From Phoebastria nigripes (lineage: Eukaryota > Chordata > Aves > Procellariiformes > Diomedeidae), in assembly GCA_035582835.1 (NCBI GenBank), contig JAYKAV010002553.1:3723685-3787684 (forward strand): a stretch of DNA of 64,000 nucleotides, read 5' to 3'. The notes below the pieces were generated by a model. That model worked only from the letters and a program-made list of their open reading frames with translations, searched no databases and was not told the DNA's origin. A program made the translations under genes and the position numbers. Shown in pieces: positions 1 through 13,383 of this stretch (position 1 is the first letter of the stretch; every line of letters starts with the position of its first letter).

Positions 1-1200
1 GCCGCCCCGCGGAGCCGCCGCGACGGCCGGGCGGGCCGGAGCCGATCGCGCCGCGCCAGCGGAGCAGCTTTGCTTGTAAAAAGCCGACGGCGGGGCCCGG
101 GGGTGCCGCGGCCCCTCTATCTACTCTGTATCGGTTACTGCCAACGCCAGCTCGCCGAGTCAGTCAATAAACCAGGTGCAATATCCGCCGCCCGCTCCTC
201 CTTCGCCCAGCGGCCGGTGCCCGGCGGCGGGCCGGTCGCAGCGGCGTGCCCGCGGGGCAGGGCGGCCCGGCCGGCTTGTGAGCGTGCCAAGGGCGCTGAA
301 TGGGGCCGCGCAGCTCAGAGCCGGGCCCATTGTGGCCGCCGGGCCGGCGCTGAAAGGAGCCGCCGAGGAAGGTAGCGGGAATAGGCGCTTATTGGATTCG
401 GGAACAAAAGGTGTGGCAGGGAGGCGAGGGACAAAGGGGCCCCGGCGCCGAGATTGACGGGCCGCTTTGCCCCCCACTGAGGCCCAGGCCCGGCGCTTTA
501 TGCGCGGGGGCTGCAGAAACGTGCTGGGTTTTGTTCCCCTTTCTGGGAGCGCAGGGGGAGAGGAGGGGGGTCCGCGGGCCGCTGATTAGGGCCGGCCGGG
601 CCGGGCAGCCTGAATGCCGGGGCATTATTGCTACATGTTCAGCCATTTCGCTCGGCTGCAGGGGGAGGGGGCGGCCGAGGCTCCCGAGCTCCGCGGGACC
701 GGCCGCGGGGTCGACCCCCGCCCGCCCCATCCCGGGCCGCCCCGTCCCGCCGCCGCCACCGCGGAGCTCTCGGGGCGGTCCCGGCTCCGCCGCCGCGGCC
801 GTGCCTCTGCCGTGCGGGTTCCGCCGAGCGCCGCCGCCGGGGCCGGAGCCGCGCTCGGGGAGGCCAGACACCCGCGGAGGCCCGTCTGGCTCGCCCCGGG
901 CAGCAGCGGAGATCGGAGGCGCGGGGAGCTCTCCCGCACCGTCCCGCACGTCTCCCCAGCCGCGACGCTGGAGCTCCCGAAGATGTTTCCGGTGGAGCCT
1001 TTTCAGAGCCGCCGGGACGGATGCAGCCCAGGGGCTTGGTATGCCTCCCCCCTCACCCAGCGATGCCCACCGTGTCCTCCCCCTGCCCTCCCTGTGCGTG
1101 TTGTGTGACAGTCCCTCCGCCACGAGCAGAGGACCAGGTTTTGTAGCCTGCCATCACAGAAGCAGCAGGTAACGACCATTCACGCTGCTAAACCCGGTTT
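1..1200. promoter_or_regulatory. CpG-island-like GC-rich block, no coding exon recognised
   Basis: The first ~1.1 kb is extremely GC- and CpG-rich, with many CGG/CCG runs. Several overlapping open frames on both strands are a by-product of that composition: they are arginine-, proline-, glycine- and alanine-rich and show no known domain. In human the neighbour on this side of SLC25A28 is the homeobox gene NKX2-3 (from memory). This block could be its 3' end or downstream flank, but I see no homeodomain sequence, so the link rests on synteny only. Confidence 0.5.
166..171 (+). terminator. Possible polyadenylation signal AATAAA at the left edge
   Basis: An AATAAA hexamer lies inside the CpG-rich block, in a locally less GC-rich stretch. 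It could end a plus-strand transcript entering from the left, for example NKX2-3 if synteny with human holds. A chance match is quite possible. Confidence 0.25.
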
Positions 1201-4200
1201 TACGCTGCACATTTCCACCACACAAGCTGAACACGAACCCTTGGGGTTTGCTGTTTGAAAGGAACCAGAGAAAACTCTTTCCACTGCAGCACCGCAGGGA
1301 CAGAGCGGGCAACCAGCAGCCCCCGGCTCCCAGCCCTGCCTCGGCACGGCACCCCGCTGTCCCGCGAGCCACCCCAAGGCCAGCAGGCTTCNCGGGGCCG
1401 GCGCTGGGAGAGGATGCGGCACGCCCAGCCGATTGTTTGCTGGATGGCAGCAAGGTGTCACGGGAGAGGAAGCCCAGGCCCCGCTCTTGGCTTTCNGAGA
1501 TGAGTGGTTAAGGCCCTGTGGTCTCGTGGGTAGAAACAGGATAGCCAAGAACAAAGATAGGTAATGCTCTCTCTTCGCAGCAGCAGTCAGGCTGGGGAGA
1601 TTTGTCTCTGCCATAGGAAAGAGTTGCATTTTCCTCCATGTTCTGCCAGACTGTTGTCTGCAAAAATAGGAGACCCGTGCGAGTTCATGCATCAGTGTGC
1701 AAGCCAGAGGTATCATAACCACAATACAAGTTCCTCCGAAATCAGGGTGTGTAAGAGGAGCTCCCAGCTTAGCACATCCCCTCCAAGTATGTGGCAGCTG
1801 GTTAGAAATCCACTGCATCCCCAGCAACACCCAGAGGCTCCGGCTGAGACCAGAGCCCTGGAGTGGGACACGCTGCCCATGTCCGTAGGCACAGTCTCTG
1901 GAGTATGGACAGTTAAGTAAAGCGAAGGGGCACACAGGGATGCCANGGCCGCGTTGCAAGAGGCAATGCCAGGCAGTACCAGCATTATCAAGCACCAACA
2001 GTACCCAGCATTGCTGTAGGCGCAAGGTCAGTATTGTGCTCACCCCACTTAGGCCTGGTGACACCCATGCGTGCTCCCCGGCCCCGCGCTCCCCACGCAG
2101 AGCTGGAGCAGTGCCTGGCTGGGGGATGCCAAGAGGCCTGGCTGCAGGCCGATGTGGCATGGCAGTGGAAGTTTTTAGATGTCCACCATAGTGAGCTCCA
2201 TTCCTGGGACAGATCCCAGCTGTCTTAGCAGCTCAGACTGGGGGGAGGGCAGGGGGTTAGTGGGAGGGACCCCTCTGCAGACTCTCGCCCAAAGCCCCCG
2301 AGCTGATGGGGAGGACAGAGCGGCACAAAGAGCCAGCAGTGCTGGAGGGCCCGGAGCAGGGCGGCGGAAGTGAAGCGCTCCAAAGAGGAGGAACAGCCAG
2401 CGGAGGCCGGTGGGAGGGAGATGGTGGGAGACTGCAGATTGGATGCGCTGCCCAGGGAGGGGAGACACAATGGAGGGAAGTCGCTGTGTGGCCATGCTGG
2501 AGGCAGCGCCTGCCCGTGACACACCCTGTCCCCCGCACCCCAGGGCGAAGTGGGGTGCTGCTGGCAGGGTGAGAGGCAAGAGGCACAGGGTGCTGGTGGA
2601 AATCCCTCCGGCATGGTCCTGCTGCAGCAGTGGCGCAGCCAGAGGGACATCGGGGAGGGAGGGCCATGGTCAAGGGGCGGAGGGTGCGTGTTGTTTCTTC
2701 CCTGTCAAACAGGGNTTTACTGCTGTTTGGGAGTCAGCGAGGGAAGGTGCCGATTGATTTCAGACAGCGATGAGATTCTCTAAAACCACGCACTAACTTA
2801 AAGCAAAGGAGGGACTGGCGGGGCAGCCAGGCTTTAACTACTGGGCCTCAGGCCTGCTCTGTGCACGAGCTCCAATTCTGTTTTTCATTCAGGTTTCCTG
2901 GCCAACGAGGAGCCCATAGGCAGAACTTGCCTCTGTCCAGCGGTTCCTAGGGAGGCTCTATCCAAACCCCAGTGCTAGCCGGTTTTCTGTGGCCTCTCCG
3001 ACATGCCGAGGATCGTGTGGTAGCAGCGCTGTTCCCTCTGCAGCACTGCAGATGTGCTCTGGTTTCCTCTCCTTCCTGACATCTTTTTCCATTCCTCCCC
3101 CCTCCCCCCCGCTGCAGTCATCCCTCCCCCTCACGCCCTTCATCCTTCTCTCTTCACCACCCACTTGCTGCCATCAGCAAGAAGCCCACCTGAGTGTGGA
3201 GCGAGACGCCTGCTCCCAGCGAGGCTGGCCAGGCTGCCCACGGACCTGGGCAGACCTCGCTGCGTTCTGGTCCCATCTACTTCAACCCAGGCACAGCCAC
3301 CTCCTGCTGCCTCGGGGCCGGGAGCCCGGGGACCCTGCTGCGTGCTGGGGTGGTGCCTGGCCCTTGCCCCTCTGTGTTGGAGCTGGGTTGGAGCAGCAGC
3401 TCCTGCTCTGCAGTGCTTCCCACTGCAGCTGCCCCGTGCCACGAGCTGGGAGCTGCTGAGGCTGCCTGGCCATTGGGGCTCTGTGGAGCCATCAGTGCTC
3501 GGTGGGCAGCTGGCACTGGAGGTGAGTCACTGATGGCCACAGACCCTCCCCAGTCTTCCAGCCTGTCCCATGCATCACAAGATGACTACACCTGACTAAG
3601 CAGGGTGGGGGGACTCNCATGTTTTAGCTGTTCCTTCTCTCCTCCCTGCACTGGTGAGACCGGGGGACAGTGCTGCTACGAGGGATTCAGGTGACCCGTC
3701 TGGAGAAGGGGACTGCATCTTCATCCCCTCCAGAGGAGAGCACTGCTGAAGGCCAGAGCTGCCCCCAGGCCCTGCCAGAGCCCTTCCTGGCTGCGCCCTG
3801 CTGCCTTCCCCCGCCTGGGCAATAAAACCCCCAGTCGCTTTCCCGGGGATGACCCTTCGCCGCGCCCGGGGCTGCTGCCGGGGCGAGGGGGGTCCCTGGC
3901 TGCCGGCGGGGTGCTGGCTGGGAACCCCAGGTCCCCCGGGCTGCCAGCTGTGACACTGCTCCCAGGGNCTGTCCCCAAGCGAGATACGCCACCGCCATCT
4001 ATCGGCAAGCACCCGGCGACAGGGAGCGACAGGAACCCCTCTGTCCTGGCCACCCCACGGCACAGGGACTCTGTCTGGTGTTGGCTTGGTTTGGGGGTGC
4101 CCGAGTGCCCCTGAAAGGCTTGGAGGGCTGCAGAGCAGGTGGGCAGGGCTGCATCCCCCCGCTGGCATCGTGTCCCCAGCACTGGGGACGGCAGTGGGAC

Positions 4201-7200
4201 ACACTGGGCATTGGGAAGNCTGGGCTGGTTGTGTTGGCTCCGGGCAGGCTGGTGTCTCCCCACGGCTGAGCTCTGCGGGAGGTGGGGTCTCCCGACACAA
4301 GCAGGGGCTTTGCTGCGCCAGGCAGCATCGCTGGGGCTTGTACACGCAGNGAAAGGAAAGCACCCACATGTGCCCCCACTGCGGTGGGAGAGCTGGGGAC
4401 AGGCCAGTGTCCCCTCCCAGCCTCTAGCCACTGTGCAGGTCCCTTTCTAGTGAGCGATGTTTTGCTCTCTGTGTTCTTTTAACTGAGCACAAGCATCCAG
4501 CACGTCTTTGTGAGAGACCCAGCAGGTTTTTAGCTCTGATTATTTTCTCTGTCCCAAAGCGGTGCAATTCACCCGACGCCAGGAGCAACCCCCAAAGCTC
4601 CCAATGCCCCGGCACTGCCTGCAGCCTCCAGCTACCGCACTCATGGTACTGTCCTTGCCCAAGGACATTTTTGATGGTTGTGGTGTCCAGCACCTGGTGC
4701 CCACTACAGCTGCATCCTCACCAGAGGGAGCCNTGTCCCTGCCAAAGGCACAGCCCAATTTTGGCCCAATTCCCTACTCCCTCCCCTTTGTATAGCCCTT
4801 GGCAATGCTCCAGGCGACATACTGCCCAGGTCTAATGGGCACCCAAAGGTGCCGGGGACAGAGGAGAAGGCTGCTTGTGTTTGTATTTCTCCTGGCACCC
4901 ACCTAGCTGTGCCAGACACAGTCTGTGCCCTGCCAGGAGGCTCTTACGTCAGCCCCTGTGCTGTAAGTGCCCTGGGGGGATTGCAGGGTTTCTCCAGGGC
5001 TAGCACCACCAGCAGTGCCTACCTGCAGGCTTGCTGGGCCAGGGAGATTAGGGCTGGAGCCCCCCATCTCCTGGAACAGCCCTTGCTTCAGCTGCTTTTG
5101 AGACTGATCCCAGGGCAAACTCTAGTGTCATGGTGCACTTGAGCTGTCCCCACTGTCCTCACCTGTGTGTCCATGGGAGAGTGACCCCTGGTGCCACCTC
5201 TGTGCCACCCCCACCCAGCCCAGGAGCGGCTCTACTCCCACCTCTGCCACCTCCCCAGTGCGACACACCAGCTGCCCGCACCCCACCTCCAGCCAGGCAG
5301 CATGTTCCCAGGGCCGCTTTGCAGCCCCTTGTTGGGGGACTTCGACCCATAACCCTGCGCTAAGTATGGGTATTACCAGTATCTCCCCACTAAACCAGAC
5401 GTGCTGAGAGCAGTCCCAGCCTAGCCCTGGGGATTGATTCCTCTGGTGGCTCTTTACAGCCAAGAAAGCAGGTTTTCAGCCTCGGCTTTACCTTTCAGGC
5501 TATATTCCCTGCCTCCCTGCACTGCCACGATGCTCGGCCAGAGCCAGGCAGGCTGGGACCAGCCCAGTTGGGGGTTGTCTCTCAGGAGTTTAACGCAGGC
5601 AGCAACGTGGGTCAGAAGAGGGTTTCCCAGGGCTCACCAGAGGCAACGTCTGCTCTGTGTCCAGGCAGCCCCGGCGCCCATGTTTACCACCGCTGTAAGG
5701 CCATGGGGTCATGAGAACTTGTACGACTTTATTGGGGTCTGACAGAGCCCTGAGGAATCCCAGAGCCGGGGTGAGTCGGGGATGGAGGGAGGCTGGGAGC
5801 CCACCTCTGCGCTCCCCGCAGGCTCCGGCCACCTCCTCCCACCGAGCAGGGCTGTCAGGCACCCGCTGCAGAGGAGCTGGGGGACAGGAAAGCTCAGGGT
5901 AGCCCAGGGCACCAGCAGAGGAGGGGCAGGGATGTGGTTTGGCAGGGCAGTGCCCTTGCCCCTCTTGCCTGCCCCCAAGCTGGGCTGGCAGAGGCCCTGC
6001 GGGCTGGGACCCAGTGCCCTGCATGGGGTCCCTGAGGCAGGAGCAGCTCAGGAGCCCACCAGCCCCTGGCCAAAGGTATGGGGCAGACATGCTGGAGGGG
6101 TCTCCCCTTCTTGCTCTGAGGGAGATGNCCCCCCCAGCTCCCCTCCAGCAGGAATAAGCAACTCGGCCCCCAGCCCTGCCCTTAACCTGCGGGAGTGCAG
6201 GTGTCTCCAGTTACCCCAGGAAGGCGGCCAGGGGCTCCTGAGCTGCTCCTGGCATGGCAAACTCGGGCTGCCTGGAATAGCTTGGGCTCCTGCCATGGCA
6301 GAACTGTGGCAGCCCCGGCTCTATCACCCGGAGCAGGGCAAGGCTGGCAGCGCTGCCCGGCTCTGCTGCTCAGGGGGCTGCGGGGCTCACCCACCCGAGA
6401 CCCCGCCACACTGGGTACCAGCAGCAGGACAGGGCTCGAGGAGCAGCTGGGCATAGGAAGGCAAGGCAGCAAATCCCTGCCCACGCTGGATGTGGCCAGG
6501 GATCCTGCAGGGAGCCGAAAAGAAAAGGGGTTGTCTCCAAAACTCTGCTGGGCTGAGCGTGGCTTCCTTGCTGGAAAGCCAAAAATAGTCTCTTTACTCA
6601 GAAGAGGCTGTAGGAGGGATCTCACCCAAAGCGCAGCCAAATACTTAGAAGGCCACAGGACAGACCCAGAGCAGTGTGGCTTTGCTGAGGCGTTATCAGG
6701 CCTTGGAAAGGCAGCAGCTTTAGCTGAACCAGCCAATAACGCCATTACCTCTGGGCAGCTCATCACGCCAAAGGTGCCAGAGGAACCAGGCCAGCTGGCA
6801 AGGGGACACCCCACCCCGGCAGAGCTGGGGAGCAGCCGTGCGCTGCCATGGCTGCCCTTGGTCTGTGGCAGAGGTTCAGCTCAGGGGATGGAGATGGCAG
6901 CAGGACAGGGGATTTTTCCAGTCTTTCGTGGCCTGGCCCAAGGGATATCTGGAAACCCCCTGGGCGGCTCTGCTGTCCCTGCGGCGCCAGACCCCTCACA
7001 GGCAATGCCGTCCTCTGCATGGCTGCTGCTGCCTGCGCTGGGCAACACCCAGCTGCTGCTGGGTAAGCTGGCAGAGCGCCGGGAGACCAGAAAGGCCGTG
7101 CCCCTGCCAGGGGAGCGCTCAGGCCAATTGCTCACATGGCAGCATCTCTGTGCAGTGTTGACTTATCATCTCCCCATTCCCGGGGGTCTCACTCCCTCCC

Positions 7201-9054
7201 CCAGCACTTCTGTGGGCAGTTATTCCTGGAAACATCCTGGAGTCACCTTCAATCATGCCTTTGCCCCCTGACATTTATAGAACTTCTTCCAGCGGCTGAT
7301 GGATTTAATAGTGTGAATCTCTCCCCAGCCCCAGCCCGTGTTTATGCTTTTCCCTCCACGGGGTCTCTCATTGCCCCAGTGTGTGGTGAGGGCTACAGGT
7401 AAAGCTGCAGCTCCGCTGTCAACAGCTTTTGGCTTCTGGGCAGGGAGACCCGTCCTGGCAGAGCCCAGTTGTACCCGTCTTCCGTCTAATGCCCTGCCCA
7501 CCAAGCTAATCCTCCCCTGGTCTCTCCCAGCCATTTCTGCTTCTCAGATTTCTCCCTCTTGGGTGGAGGAGCCGCAGGGCTGCCAAATCTTGCAATACTC
7601 AGGCTATTTCTTAAAGCCCCAGCTCCTGAAATGGTGGGAAAACTGGAGGCCCCTGCCTTCCAGTGGCTTTTGTTTCTTTAAGGAATTTCTTGTCCTCCTG
7701 CTTGTGCAGAAAAAGCAGGGACCAAGAGCCTGCAGCCCATGCCAGGAAGCACAGGATGGGCACACAACCCAGGTGGACCTGGGCTGCAGAGCAGTGGTCA
7801 TGGCCACCCTGTGCCCAGGGACACCCAGACCTGCTGGGCAGCCATCAAAAATCCCACTGGGGGTTGCTTGGCATCTGTCACCCGCCCTCAGGAACCAGGG
7901 ACAAGAGAGATGCTTAAGGGAAAGGTGGAGTTGGGGCTGGGATGGCGCTTGGGCAGGGTGTCAAGCACCCAGCCCTGCACTGTGGGGGTCCCTGCCCTCC
8001 AGCCCCTTGGCAGTGCTGGTGCCCNATGCCTCTGAGGAGTGCACTTGGCCAGCAGCCTTTCCAGCCACAGGAAAGCCCCTCTTTCCCCTCACCGCAGCCC
8101 ACCCCAGTAGCCCTCTGTGCAGGCCAGGCCAGGCTGGCAGATCCTCTGGGGCAGCCCCGAGCCGACCCAGATGCTCGCTGGCAGCACACACCACAGCTGT
8201 GAATGCACTTCCTCCAGGGAGTTATTTTGGGCATGGCACCATGGGACGGATGCCACTCCTGCAGGTGCTATGGGAGCATCCTGCGAGAGCCAGGCGTCAC
8301 CCACGGGCACCCGGCTTGAGGAACCCAGCGCTCTGCTCTGGGAAGGTCAGCGCAACTAGGCGAAACTTCGGTGCTCAGCACACGACCCACGGAGGCTGGC
8401 TTGCAGGTCCAGAGCTGGGTGGGACCCTAAAAGAAATCGGTATCAAGACAGCTAACAAAATGGTAAAAAAATAAGCTATTCTATTAATTATCATTAGACA
8501 AAATATTAGCATTTTGAGCAAGTGTGTTGATAGAGTTTCAAGATGCCCAGCAAGGCACAAACTAGTTTAATTACTCAAAATGAAGAGGCAAAAGCCCTGC
8601 TGAGCCCCAAATCTCCTGTGCGAGGTGCACAAAGCCCTCCAGCCTCACCCAACGCCGAAATTCCTGTGCTTTTCTCAGCACACACAACCCAGGGCCCTCC
8701 TGCCATCACCTCCATTTGGAGTGGTCTGGAGGCATCCTGAGGACCCCAGGTCAGACTGGGGGTGTGGGACTGCCTGGCTGAGGAGCATAAACCTCAGCTT
8801 CTCCATCCGGGTCAAAGCCCATGCCAGCAGGAGGCGATGGGCTGGGCCACGAGCCAAAGGGGATGGGGACCACCCTCCTCCCTGCACATTGCCAGGGTGG
8901 CTGGGCCAGGCAGGCCCCCCCCTCCTACCACTACCCCCAGACCCCTTTTCCCTTCCTCTCTGGCACCCATCAAAAGAGCTCAGCACCAGGCACAGTCAGA
9001 AAGGCGCGGTGCTGGGAGCTGGGCCATGCGGGAGTAAGAAGGGGACATGAGGAT
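1201..9054. other. Intergenic region, no gene recognised
   Basis: About 7.8 kb of moderately GC-rich sequence with eleven isolated single Ns. Long open frames exist (for example 6195-7271 and 7338-8474 plus, 1180-2160 minus), but their translations are low-complexity, lack recognisable domains and are not bounded by convincing splice sites. One isolated AATAAA occurs at 3821. I see no tRNA, clear LINE or tandem array. Regulatory elements or a lncRNA cannot be excluded. Confidence 0.5.
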
Positions 9055-9068
9055 AGAGCAGAACTGTT

Positions 9069-9074
9069 TTTATT
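9069..9074 (-). terminator. SLC25A28: Polyadenylation signal of SLC25A28
   Basis: TTTATT on the plus strand is AATAAA on the minus strand. It lies about 560 bp beyond the SLC25A28 stop codon, so the 3' UTR would end near 9050. Confidence 0.7.
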
Positions 9075-9635
9075 GGAGGTGTCAAGAGCAGGAACAATAA
9101 CAAACCTACAGGCTCCCCTCCTCAAGTGCCATCCTCCCCCCCCCACCACCAGGGCAGTCAGCATCACGTGTGCGTGCTACGAGACAACGGCAAGGCTTAC
9201 ACTTTGCTTCAGCCAAAAGCCAGACAAAGCCCCCAGCATCCCGGGCAGTGCCGCCGCCCCCTCCTTGGTGACTGGGAGCTCAGCTTGGCCCTGCCAGAGG
9301 CAGGGCAGGACATTCCCCTTCCCCTCCGAGAAGGGGCAAGCTTTGCGTGAGGAGCTTTTTGTTAAGGGAAGGACAGGAGCACAGCTCCACCGAAGTGCCA
9401 GGGGACATGACCTGGGCTGCAGCTCCCAGCAGGACATCTCAGAGGACCCTGGGAGAGAGCAAGCCGTGCAGCCTGAGCAGAGCTGCAGCAGCCACAGGCA
9501 AGAAATGGCATCGCTAAGCCCCAAAGGGCTTTGCTGCCCCCTCTCTTCAACACAAACCAAACTGAAAGGGAGAGGGGTCAGAAGACAAACCAGGAGGGGA
9601 GGTGAAGCAGGTCTGGAACGGCGTTTGGCTCTGGC

Positions 9636-12600
9636 TCACTTCCCAGCCCGCCGCTCCTCCTGGCGCTTGGTGAGGATGTATTTGAAGAACTCNTACACAG
9701 ACCAGGCAATTGCCGTTGAGGGCATCTGATAAATGACTCTCGCCTGGACCCCTCTGAAGTAGGCAGTCACGCCACCCACTTGGTACACCGTCCTGAAGGC
9801 ATTGGCCATGCCTGTGATGTGTCCGCTGATGTTGGAGCTCAAGGCCAGGGACTCCTGGGTGTTGAGCAGCGTTTTGCAAACGTCCAAAGGCGTAGTGGCA
9901 GCGGCAGCAACAGCCCCCGCGCAGGCTCCGGAGACCACATGGGAGCCTGGGTTGTACTGTCTGTGGGGGTTGAGCTGCTCTTGCAAGAACTCGTAGGTCA
10001 TGAAGTGAATGGCTTGGAAGGGGATGTTCATGGTGAGCTGGGTGGTGTAGCTGCGGTAGAAAGCTCCGGCCCCTTCATTGCGCCACACAGCCCGCACACA
10101 GTCCGTCACACGCTGGTAAGGCGAGTTGTACATCTGCATCCTCTGTTTGACCACTTGGGACGGACGGCGGCAGCCAGCAGCAGCAGCCAGGACCCAGCAT
10201 GGAGAGGAAGAGGAGAGAGAAAGGGTAAGTGCGAAGCCAGGCTTCCTGCGAGTGCCCAGAGTTTAGTCACGCTGGCTTAAGAGCTAATGACGGACAACTT
10301 GGACCAGCAGTGCCCTGCGTGTCCCCAGGCAGGACTGCAGCCATTTAGATCTGCCAAGGCATCACTGTCACACACACATCACCACCGGCAAACCCCACAG
10401 TTGCCGCAGCCCCAGGGAACATCCCGATACCCAGGCATTTATACTCCAGACCCACCCTCGCTCCCAAGCGACCGACGTCTTCCCATCCACCGCCGCAGAG
10501 CTACCACGCAATCAGGAGAACCCCCTCTGCATCTATTCTCTTATTTTCCAGACAGCTCTCGATCTGGATGAGCCTGTCCCTCCCCAGCCACCCCCGCTGC
10601 AGCCCAGAATAACCACAGCACGTCACAGAGCCCACCAGCCAGGAACTGTTAGCGGCCACTGCCGAAATGCAGCCACTCCAGGGCAAGAACCAAACGCCAA
10701 TCCCCCCCAACACATCCAAGAGCGGGGCAGGAGAGCTGAGCGCAGCCTGTTGCTGTCCTGCCTCCCCCTATCTCAACATGACCACAAGAAGCTAAAAACG
10801 ATGTGAATACAAACTACTACAGTCGTGGTAAGAAGACGAGCTCAAGGGAAGGAATGGCAACGGCCAGGCCATGCAGCTGCCTGCTCCTCGGGGTCCCGGG
10901 CAGGCAGCGGGCAGGCAGGAGCCTTGCTGGGCCCGGACCAGCTGGAGCCTGCACTGTCACGAGCCCTCCAGTTTTAAAAGGAAAAAAGACGTTTGTGACT
11001 AGCCCTTCCTCATTATTCCTCCTCCTCCCACCACGTTCACAGACTTTAATTACAAACTCCCTCTGCCTTTTTCATACATACCAGGCTCCACAAAATCAGT
11101 ATCTTCCAGGCGTTTCACAACACAAGCTCTCCCTTCTCCTGACTTCTCTAGCATGCCTTTTGTACCCCATTCTTTTAATTTTCTTCCTGAACACAGGCCC
11201 AGAACCGTACCGCATCTTCCCAAGATGTCACCACAGCAATGCCAATTTCCACACACTTGGAATGACTTCAGCAGTATGGATCGCACCTCTCCTGCCTTCT
11301 CTCCTGCTCCAAGTAACTGTCACAAGCCAAACCCCTGGACAAAAGGCTGCTGCCCTCCCGGCTCCTCCTAAGCTGGGGTTTGCTGCGCTCCCCAGAATTA
11401 ATCTCTTCTACCTACCCCCTCTGTAACGGGCAGCCACTGGCCCCCAAAGGATCCTTGCGGTCAGGCGAGCAACGAGGAGAGCACCCTCTGTGCCCCAGAG
11501 GGGACCCGAGCGGCCCGGGCAGCCCCTGATCCTCCCCTCCCCGGCAGGCCAGGACCATCGTTACCTTCGGCAGGGTTCATGGCTGCATCGTGGAGCAAGG
11601 TTGCTACACACCCGGCTGCACCTGCAAAACAAGAACTGCCACATGTGAGGGGGGGGAGGCGAGGGACCCCGGGGCTCCACCACCGCCCCGAGTCCCCCGC
11701 CAAGGCACGGGAGGAGGCCCCTGGAAGAGGGTGAGATCCTAAGGCGGCCTCCATCTCCCCTCCAAGACGGGCCGGTCCTCAGCGGTTCCCACCCGGAGAG
11801 AGCTCAAGAAAGAGGGAGAGGATTGCGACAGGCTCTCAAGTCCCATGGGCTGACTGGGACTCACTCAGGGACAGGCCAATGCCACCAGGTGACAGGGGGC
11901 CCAGTGGACGGCGAGCGTCCCTGCGCCCCATGGAGAAGGAGAAACCCAACGTGTGCCCCTGCCGAGGGCAGGACATGCCCTGCTCTCCCCTCGGCCCCAA
12001 GCTTTCCCCACCGTGGCGGCTCGTTGAGATGAGTAACAGGCACCGTGGCGAGATGGGCTCCAAAACCACGCGACGCTCCTGGAGCGAGCTCCAGCACCGA
12101 CCCATGGGGTCGCAGCCGGCCCTGGCTCGTCTGCGGGCAGCTCCCGTCCACCGGCATCCTCCTGAGCCAGGGCTGGTGCTGGCCACCAACCTGCTTCAAG
12201 CCAGGTACCTGGGAGCGGCTCCAGCAGGCGCAGGAGCGGCGCTTCCCCCTGCCCAGCACCACGCCGGCGCAGCACCGCGGCACCGCGCAGCTGGCTCGCG
12301 GCTGGAGAGAGCACAGGGCTTTAGGACACCCGTGGTGCCCCGACCCCGCAGCGGCTAACGCCCTACGGCCGAGCGGGATGGGACCAGACCTCCCTACGGC
12401 CGCGCTCAGCCTCTCCCCACCCCACTCCCCACCCCGGCGTGGCGGGGGGGCGGCCCCCGGTAGCCCCCGGCCCCCGTGGCCCCCCGTGGGGGGGTCGGGA
12501 GCAGTACCGTTGGCCACATGGCTATTGCCCCCCGCGTGGATAACGTCGCTCAGCGTCTTTTTTAACTTTTCGTAGCAGGCGAAGTAGAGGGCGTGGGCCG

Positions 12601-13055
12601 GGCCGGCGCCGGTGGCGGTGATGTTCATGCCCCGCATGGGCCGCCAGAGGCCCTCGGTGCGGGCGATGCGCCACAGGGCCTCCAGCACGTTCCGGTAGCG
12701 GGCGGCGGGCTCCGGCCGCAGGCTCTGCATCCGCGTCTGGAACACAAGGCCCGGGCGGGCGGCCCGTCACCCCCGCGGGCCCGGCGGGGCCTGGCCGGGG
12801 CAGCCCCCGCCGCCGGCGGGGCACCCCCCTGCCTCAATCCCCGGTAGGCCCCGGTTTGCCCCCCCGCCCTCCCCACCGCGCCCCCGCCCCGCCGCCGGTG
12901 CCGGCACCTTGACGCAGTCGACGGGGTACATCACGCAGTGCTCCATGACGCCCGCCACAGCGCCCGCCAGCATGTGCGTGGAGACGGCGGCACCCTGCGG
13001 CAGCGCCTCGTAGTCGGGGGCGGGCGGGGAGCGCGGCTCGGGGCCCCGCGCCGCC
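9636..13055 (-). CDS. SLC25A28: Mitoferrin-2, mitochondrial iron transporter (5' end in gap)
   Basis: Member of the SLC25 inner-membrane carrier family that imports ferrous iron into mitochondria for heme and Fe-S cluster synthesis. Coding exons in transcript order: 12908-13055 (continues into the N gap), 12508-12736, 11565-11621 and 9636-10153. All junctions keep frame with GT-AG sites; the last acceptor ends AAG rather than CAG. The three carrier signatures PX[DE]XX[KR] are all visible: PVDCVK, PAEVVK (formed across an intron) and PLDVCK. The N-terminal transit region and start codon lie in the gap. The visible C-terminal part closely follows human mitoferrin-2, ending in RQEERRAGK. One codon holds an N at 9693; TAN before GAG should be tyrosine, since A or G would make a stop. 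It shares a bidirectional promoter with ENTPD7. Confidence 0.95.
10154..11564 (-). other. SLC25A28: SLC25A28 intron 3
   Basis: A 1.4-kb intron between the 57-bp exon and the last exon. It starts GTAACG at the donor and ends in a pyrimidine-rich tract before AAG. No repeat or second gene is recognised in it. Confidence 0.7.
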
Positions 13056-13383
13056 NNNNNNNNNNNNNNNNNNNNNNNNNNNNNNNNNNNNNNNNNNNNN
13101 NNNNNNNNNNNNNNNNNNNNNNNNNNNNNNNNNNNNNNNNNNNNNNNNNNNNNNNNNNNNNNNNNNNNNNNNNNNNNNNNNNNNNNNNNNNNNNNNNNNN
13201 NNNNNNNNNNNNNNNNNNNNNNNNNNNNNNNNNNNNNNNNNNNNNNNNNNNNNNNNNNNNNNNNNNNNNNNNNNNNNNNNNNNNNNNNNNNNNNNNNNNN
13301 NNNNNNNNNNNNNNNNNNNNNNNNNNNNNNNNNNNNNNNNNNNNNNNNNNNNNNNNNNNNNNNNNNNNNNNNNNNNNNNNNNN
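13056..13383. other. Assembly gap (328 N) over SLC25A28 exon 1
   Basis: A run of N flanked on both sides by very GC-rich sequence. It hides the start codon, transit-peptide region and 5' UTR of SLC25A28. The run length may be an estimate rather than a true size. Confidence 0.95.

Noticed and set aside
389..1172. Overlapping open frames of 160-250 codons on both strands
   Set aside because: Composition-driven in a CpG island: low-complexity translations, no domain, and equal open frames on opposite strands.
1180..2160. 326-codon minus-strand open frame
   Set aside because: Low-complexity translation with two undefined bases and no family resemblance; likely chance.
3821..3826. Plus-strand AATAAA in the left intergenic region
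   Set aside because: No upstream exon to which it could belong; a chance hexamer is likely.
6195..8474. Two long plus-strand open frames (358 and 378 codons)
   Set aside because: No recognisable domain, no convincing splice sites, no homology I can name. GC-rich sequence readily leaves long frames open.
8821..9729. 302-codon plus-strand open frame
   Set aside because: Runs antisense through the SLC25A28 3' UTR and last exon; shadow of that gene.
11861..12745. 294-codon minus-strand frame as one SLC25A28 exon
   Set aside because: Only 12508-12736 encodes carrier sequence. After the donor at 12507 the translation loses all similarity.
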